Assembly: GCA_900757025.1 (NCBI GenBank)
Contig: CAAEMG010000069.1
Span: 11,639-75,638 of the forward strand
Direction: 5' to 3'
From: Clostridia bacterium
GTDB lineage: Bacteria; Bacillota; Clostridia; Lachnospirales; Anaerotignaceae
Length of the DNA: 64,000 nt
Part shown: piece by piece, positions 60,212 to 64,000 of the stretch
How the letters are laid out: each line of letters opens with the position of its first letter
Position numbering within the stretch: the stretch's first letter is position 1
Program-made: the position numbers and the translations under genes
The notes under the pieces: generated by a model
What the model saw: only the letters and a program-made list of their open reading frames with translations
What the model was told of the DNA's origin: nothing
The model's database searches: none

Positions 60212-61513
60212 TCAGATTTTGCTGAATTTTTCGTATTCGTCTTTTTTCTGCGGCATAACACTTCCGCCGTAAGGCATTATATAAACACTCTTGTCTTTAA
60301 AATCAACATTTTCCAAAAGTTTATTTATATCGTCATAAGCCTTTATGCCCATGTCTTTTACTTCCTCAGGGTCAATTTTTCCAAGAAGAAGAACATTTGA
60401 CTTTCTTATACTTTCGCAGGCAGCATAGAAAATATAACCGCCTATTGTAAAATCTTTTCTTAATGCCTCGTCAAGTCTGCCTTCTTTAAGAGGTGTATTC
60501 CAGTCGAAAAAGTCTTTTGCTCCGCCGCCTTCTCTGCATTCTGCAAGAAGTATAAGTATTCCGCCTTTTTTAACGGCTCTTGTGGCGTTAAAAAGTGACT
60601 TTGTGGACTGATAAAGGTTAATGTCCTTAGGGTATCCGCCACAGCTTGCTATAACAATGTCGGCTTCGTTTTCTATAGGAAGACCGTAGCATTTCTGCTG
60701 GTATCGGCAGCTTTCAAGCCAAGCATTATGGAAGTTTCCGCAGAAAAGACCACTGAGCTTTGACGCTGTGTTTACAACTATATTTATGCCGAAAACAGGG
60801 TTTACAAGTGCCGCAGCCTCGTCCATATCCTCATGTATAGGGTTAGGGCCAAGTTTTCCGCTGCCAACCTTTATATCTGTCATTGCTTTTTCGGGGTCAA
60901 GGGCTCTTGTGTGGTTCTGCTTTATCGTAAGACGTGAGCTTACGCCGGGAAGTATGCTTTTTCTGCCTCCACCGTAGCCTGCCATAATATGATGAACAGT
61001 TCCGCCTATGCAGATAACCTTTCTGCCTCCGGCGCAAAGAGGATTAACCCTTACCTCTGTACCAAGAGATGTTGTTCCAAGATATACCAAGTCCTCTGCA
61101 TCACAGTCGTGGTCTGTAACGCTTACATGGCTGTATACAAAACTTGAGGCAAGTTTTTCAAGCTCTTCAAGGCTGTTTTTTCTGTGTGTGCCGAGGGCAA
61201 CAACAACTGCCATGTTTTCAAAAGGAACTTTGTTATTTTCATTAAGATATTTAACAAGAAGTTCGCATATTATATCCTGTCTCATCCAAAAACGGGTCAT
61301 ATCGCTTATTACTATGGTAACCTTGTCATCGGCTGATATAAGTTCTTTAAGAGGCTTGCTGTCTATAACGCCTTCTTCAACGCTTCTTTTAAACTCTGCC
61401 TCAACGTCTTTAACCTCATTCATAGGGTTTTCTTTAAGATATTCAACACTTTTGGCTCCGTTTATTTCAAGCTCTATATGTTCACTGCCATACTTTAAAT
61501 CTACTTTTTCCAT
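60212..61513 (-). CDS. LarA-type nickel-pincer racemase/epimerase family protein
   Basis: 433 residues from the ATG at 61513; the longer frame would run through the T-box terminator. LarA uses a nickel-pincer nucleotide (made by LarB, LarC and LarE) to racemise lactate by hydride transfer. Marks are VVALGTHRKNSLEEL (catalytic His), VHHIMAGYGGGRKSILPG (second His, Lys) and GSGKLGPNPIHEDMDEAA. The family is broad and covers other 2-hydroxyacids. No larB, larC or larE is in the window. The substrate is not shown; the T-box suggests an aromatic hydroxy acid. Confidence 0.85.
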   Translation of the reverse strand: MEKVDLKYGSEHIELEINGAKSVEYLKENPMNEVKDVEAEFKRSVEEGVIDSKPLKELISADDKVTIVISDMTRFWMRQDIICELLVKYLNENNKVPFENMAVVVALGTHRKNSLEELEKLASSFVYSHVSVTDHDCDAEDLVYLGTTSLGTEVRVNPLCAGGRKVICIGGTVHHIMAGYGGGRKSILPGVSSRLTIKQNHTRALDPEKAMTDIKVGSGKLGPNPIHEDMDEAAALVNPVFGINIVVNTASKLSGLFCGNFHNAWLESCRYQQKCYGLPIENEADIVIASCGGYPKDINLYQSTKSLFNATRAVKKGGILILLAECREGGGAKDFFDWNTPLKEGRLDEALRKDFTIGGYIFYAACESIRKSNVLLLGKIDPEEVKDMGIKAYDDINKLLENVDFKDKSVYIMPYGGSVMPQKKDEYEKFSKI

Positions 61514-61554
61514 AATAACCAAACCTTCTTTAATCAAATTTTTTAAATCGGCAT

Positions 61555-61741
61555 AAAAAAACCGTCCCTTTAAGGACGGATTAATAAACCGCTGTACCAC
61601 CTTGTTCTGCGTTTTAAACAAAGATTAACGCTCTTTTAACGCCGTAAAAACGGAAACTCCGGGAGTGAATATAAAAACCGCCGTTCTGAAGCTCTCTCAG
61701 CCCAAGGAGCAACTCTCTTTGTTGTAACCGTTTCGGTTTTT
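61555..61741 (-). promoter_or_regulatory. T-box leader (specifier reads UUC, Phe) of the LarA-symporter operon
   Basis: The minus-strand leader has the stem I AGAGAG motif (61718-61713), specifier region AUUCACUCCCGGAG with UUC at 61669-61667 followed by A, the T-box sequence AACAAGGTGGTACAGCGG (61606-61589), and the terminator CCGTCC/GGACGG (61579-61562) with a T-run. These are the parts of a tRNA-sensing T-box riboswitch that opens the operon when the cognate tRNA is uncharged. UUC (Phe) is the most likely specifier; AUU (Ile) is possible if the register is shifted by one. Confidence 0.85.
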
Positions 61742-61804
61742 TTTAAATCCTTTCTCAGTCCACATTATCTTTAACACTTTAAAGTGAATTTGTAGTATGA
61801 ATTT

Positions 61805-61833
61805 ACTTTAACACTTTAAATCAAATTTGTCAA
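61805..61833 (-). promoter_or_regulatory. Promoter of the T-box operon
   Basis: Minus strand TTGACA (61833-61828), 17 bases, TAAAGT (61810-61805). The spacer contains a half of the CACTTTAAAGTG operator; the full palindrome is at 61775-61786 and TTTAACACTTTAAA is repeated at 61770 and 61807. Confidence 0.5.
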
Positions 61834-61998
61834 TGGTATCAATTTATTTTTTTGTTTGAATACACTTGCTGTTCCAATACCTTTCACATAACATTCATTT
61901 TGTGTCAAAAGCTTTTCACAATGCACACTTACTATATAACCATAGCAAGTGTGCAAAACATAAAAACAATATGAATTTAAGAAAGAAGGCAGACCTAA

Positions 61999-62196
61999 AG
62001 AAAGACCGCTGACGGAGAAGAAACTCCTGCTAAAGCGGAAAACCATACAGACAGCCACGGCCTTACAAAAGAAACAAAAACAATAAAACTTTCATCTTCA
62101 TCAAAAATATATATGATTACAGCAAACGGAGAAAAAGAAATTTCACTTTCGGATTTAAAGGAAGGAGAAATGATTAAAATTACAGCAAAAATATAA
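61999..62196 (+). pseudogene. Remnant of a coding sequence, C-terminal fragment only
   Basis: A 65-codon frame without start or ribosome site follows a stop at 61996-61998. It reads like a real protein end: ADGEETPAKAENHTDS, then TIKLSSSSKIYMITANGEKE, and a last segment EISLSDLKEGEMIKITAKI. The last part is a typical beta-rich end of secreted Gram-positive proteins. Upstream frames are stopped. I regard it as the 3' remnant of a deleted gene; family not identified. Confidence 0.55.
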
Positions 62197-62256
62197 TGAT
62201 AACAAGAATAAATAAAATATACAAAAAACAAATTTTGCCGAACATTATTATTTGTC

Positions 62257-62287
62257 AAAAATCCCCATGAAAACTCACGGGGATTTT
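62257..62287 (-). terminator. Terminator after the D-2-hydroxyacid dehydrogenase gene
   Basis: AATCCCC pairs with GGGGATT around a 12-base loop, then TTTTT on the minus strand, about 120 bases after the gene's stop. Confidence 0.7.
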
Positions 62288-62408
62288 GGGGAAGGATTAT
62301 TATTAATTTTTAAGCTTTTGCTATCCGCATCTGCAATTAAAATTCTATATTTCCTTTCACTTTTTTTCTATCATATTTACGATAATTTTATGTAAAATTT
62401 AAGTCAAC

Positions 62409-63353
62409 TCAGTGCTTAATCTTATTTGTTATATCTTTTCCGCTTACATAAAGGTCAATATTATTTATTGCTATATCAACAATTCTTCTGAGTGTTTCGG
62501 GAAGATGATAATGACCCGCAACATGAGGCGTTATAAATATATTTTTCTCTTTCCATAAATGGCTGTCGCTTGGAAGTGGTTCGGGAACCGTAACGTCAAT
62601 TCCGGCAGCCGAAAGTTTTCCGCTTCTTACCGCTGCCAAAAGGTCGTCTTGATTAACGGCATCTCCTCTGCCTCCGTTAAGGAAAACAGCTCCGTCTTTC
62701 ATTACGTCAAATTTTTCTTTGCCGAAAAGTCCTCTCGTTTCACTGGTGCTTGGAACTATTGAAAGCACAATATCTGCCTTTGCAAGGGCCTTGTCCATAT
62801 CACTGTTTGCATAAAGCTCGTCCACACATTCTGGAATTTCCCTAACTGTTCTTTTAACGCCTATAACTTTTGCACCAAATGCCTTGCACATACGTGCATA
62901 GCTCATGCCTATATCGCCCAAACCTATTATGGCAACTGTTTTGTCTGAAAGAGATGAAATTTCTCCTTCATCGTGCCAAAGGCATTTATTCTGGTTATCC
63001 CTGTAAATATGAAGTTTTTTGATAATAGAAAACATAAGTGCAAACATATGCTCAGAAACGGCTTTGCTGTATGCACCTGCGGCATTTGCCAAAAGTGTGT
63101 GTCTGCTTAAAATTCCTTCTGGAGTATATGCGTCAGCTCCGGAAGAATTAAGCTGTAAAAGTTCAAGTTTTTCCGATGCCCCTATAAACTGCGGAGGAAC
63201 ATTGCCTATTATTATATTTGCGTTTTTAACCTGTTTTTCAGTAACAGTTTCCGGTGTTTCATAAATAACATCGTATCCGCCCTTTACGGCGTCAACTCTT
63301 GCTCGCTGGCTGTCATTCATAGGAATTATTATAAGTATATTTTTTTCTGACAT
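62409..63353 (-). CDS. D-2-hydroxyacid dehydrogenase family protein
   Basis: 314 residues from the ATG at 63353, with GGAGAGG upstream. NAD-dependent dehydrogenases of this family reduce 2-oxoacids to D-2-hydroxyacids. The NAD loop is VAIIGLGDIGMSYARMCKAFG; the active-site Arg is in SIVPSTSETRGLF, Glu in GIDVTVPEPLP, and the catalytic His in FITPHVAGHYHLPE. It lies 900 bases from the LarA operon start, on the same strand but after its own promoter region. Whether it acts on phenyl-lactate, glycerate or another acid is unknown. Confidence 0.9.
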   Translation of the reverse strand: MSEKNILIIIPMNDSQRARVDAVKGGYDVIYETPETVTEKQVKNANIIIGNVPPQFIGASEKLELLQLNSSGADAYTPEGILSRHTLLANAAGAYSKAVSEHMFALMFSIIKKLHIYRDNQNKCLWHDEGEISSLSDKTVAIIGLGDIGMSYARMCKAFGAKVIGVKRTVREIPECVDELYANSDMDKALAKADIVLSIVPSTSETRGLFGKEKFDVMKDGAVFLNGGRGDAVNQDDLLAAVRSGKLSAAGIDVTVPEPLPSDSHLWKEKNIFITPHVAGHYHLPETLRRIVDIAINNIDLYVSGKDITNKIKH

Positions 63354-63429
63354 TTCTTCAACCTCTCCATATTTATTATTAAAATGAGTATAACACACTT
63401 AATAAATTCAAACAAAGCAATTATAACAT

Positions 63430-63468
63430 AAAAAAGCGACGGAACACTTTTATTCCGCCGCAATTTTT
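63430..63468 (-). terminator. Terminator after the surface protein gene
   Basis: GCGACGGAA pairs with TTCCGCCGC around 8 bases, then a T-run on the minus strand. Confidence 0.9.
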
Positions 63469-63474
63469 AATTAT

Positions 63475-64000
63475 TTAGCTGTTCTTTTTCTTTTTTCTTG
63501 ATACAAATGCAAGTGCTGCCAAAGCTGCTGCCATTGCAGATGTGTATAATCCCATAGAATTCATATCTCCTGTTGCAGGGGCTTCACCAAGTTCAACTTT
63601 TTCTTCAACAGGTGCTTCCGCAAGAGGAACTTCTTCTTCCGCAATTTCAACTTCTTCTGGAATTTCCGGAAGTTCTGCAAGAGGAACGTCCTCTTCAAGA
63701 ATTTCTGCTTCTTCGTGAACATCAGGAAGTTCGGAAAGAGGAGTTTTGTTGTCTTCAATAGTAACATCTCCGCCTGTTATATCGCCTTTCTTTCCGCCAC
63801 CGCCTGAAGAACCGCCATCGCTGTCTCCGCCGTCGCTGTTTCCGCCGCCGTTCTTGCAAGCATAGTTAATAACTATTTCATCATTGTTTACCCATGTACC
63901 GGACTCTTTGTCGTATACATATGTGAGTGTAAATGTATCTTTTGTTGTTCTTTCGTGGTCTTTATCCCAAGCTTTTACTGTTTCATCAAACTTTGAATAA
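63475..64000 (-). CDS. C-terminal part of a cell-wall-anchored surface protein, 5' end outside window
   Basis: 174 residues visible, running off the right edge. A folded part (TFTLTYVYDKESGTWVNNDE) leads into a Gly/Ser linker (GGDSDGGSSGGGGKK). Then come three tandem repeats of about 19 residues with the motif TPLSELP, VPLAELP, VPLAEAP separated by acidic EEE runs. The end is a sortase signal: APATGD, a hydrophobic helix (LYTSAMAAALAALAFV) and a basic tail (SRKKKNS). APATGD replaces the more usual LPxTG. The protein is attached to peptidoglycan by a sortase not seen here. Confidence 0.85.
   Translation of the reverse strand, partial: YSKFDETVKAWDKDHERTTKDTFTLTYVYDKESGTWVNNDEIVINYACKNGGGNSDGGDSDGGSSGGGGKKGDITGGDVTIEDNKTPLSELPDVHEEAEILEEDVPLAELPEIPEEVEIAEEEVPLAEAPVEEKVELGEAPATGDMNSMGLYTSAMAAALAALAFVSRKKKKNS

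Noticed and set aside
61514..61621. Longer reading frame of the LarA-type gene
   Set aside because: It would translate the T-box terminator and antiterminator. The ATG at 61513 lies beyond them.
63561..63767. Minus-strand 68-codon frame and its plus-strand partner in the surface protein region
   Set aside because: Both are shadows of the repeat-rich acidic frame, which runs through the whole region and ends in a sorting signal.

Overview
The window looks like a piece of chromosome from a low-GC, anaerobic, endospore-forming Gram-positive, most likely a clostridium of the Lachnospiraceae or a close relative. The evidence is Gram-positive and spore biology (YabP, YabQ, an alpha/beta SASP, a large SRP RNA with an Alu domain, a sortase-type surface protein), three hydrogenase-type iron-sulfur proteins, T-box control, and strong AGGAGG ribosome sites with TTGACA/TATAAT promoters. 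No prophage, insertion sequence, CRISPR array or rRNA operon is visible, so this reads as core chromosome with a few accessory islands. Taxonomy is inference.

Layout. 1-4.5 kb: the end of a probable chromate transporter, then a minus-strand group (zinc-ribbon membrane protein, 5-formyl-THF cyclo-ligase, ProA, asparaginase, threonine aldolase). 4.7-9.2 kb (plus): a GT8 glycosyltransferase, a small inverted-repeat element, RecQ, YabP-YabQ-DivIC and a tRNA Met-Glu-Val operon. 9.2-14 kb (minus): a GNAT enzyme, RqcP, HU, MazG, and the copA-csoR copper operon with a clear promoter and operator. 14-19.5 kb (minus): a Crp/Fnr regulator, a thiamine-binding protein, FolA, ThyA, RecR, YbaB, DnaX and the SRP RNA. 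19.6-28.3 kb: transaldolase, RidA, a MATE exporter, tRNA-Phe, TadA, a repeat lipoprotein, a pseudouridine synthase, a GH13 glycosidase and an AEC transporter.

28.3-33 kb is a hydrogen module: a group B-like [FeFe] hydrogenase, a SpoIIE-like phosphatase, a sensory [FeFe]-hydrogenase homologue with a PAS domain, and a thioredoxin-like [2Fe-2S] ferredoxin. 33-42 kb is a one-carbon/purine region (purD, purN, purM, fchA, folT, folD, fhs, panB), with a roughly 190-nt structured RNA between folD and folT. 42-46.3 kb holds RNase G and two radical-SAM-associated genes. 46.5-52.3 kb holds a DUF2798 membrane protein behind a structured leader, a thioredoxin-fold lipoprotein without cysteines, a PhnD-like binding protein, an rRNA methyltransferase, a SASP and a CMD-family protein.

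52.3-58.6 kb holds a two-component system and, beyond a repeat-rich 630-bp gap, a translationally coupled triad: VTC-type polyphosphate polymerase domain, DUF4956 membrane protein, and a large carbohydrate-binding lipoprotein. 58.7-63.4 kb holds a Na+/solute symporter and a LarA-type racemase behind a T-box whose specifier reads most simply as UUC (Phe), then a D-2-hydroxyacid dehydrogenase. The window ends inside a cell-wall-anchored protein.

Best candidates for something undescribed: the Phe T-box racemase/transporter operon, the folD-folT structured RNA, the DUF2798 leader with a sequestered ribosome site, the VTC/DUF4956/lipoprotein triad beside a two-component system, and a palindrome CACTTTAAAGTG lying inside two separate promoters. 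Coordinates use starts chosen from ribosome-site spacing, so several genes start internal to their longest open frame; these choices are noted in each entry.
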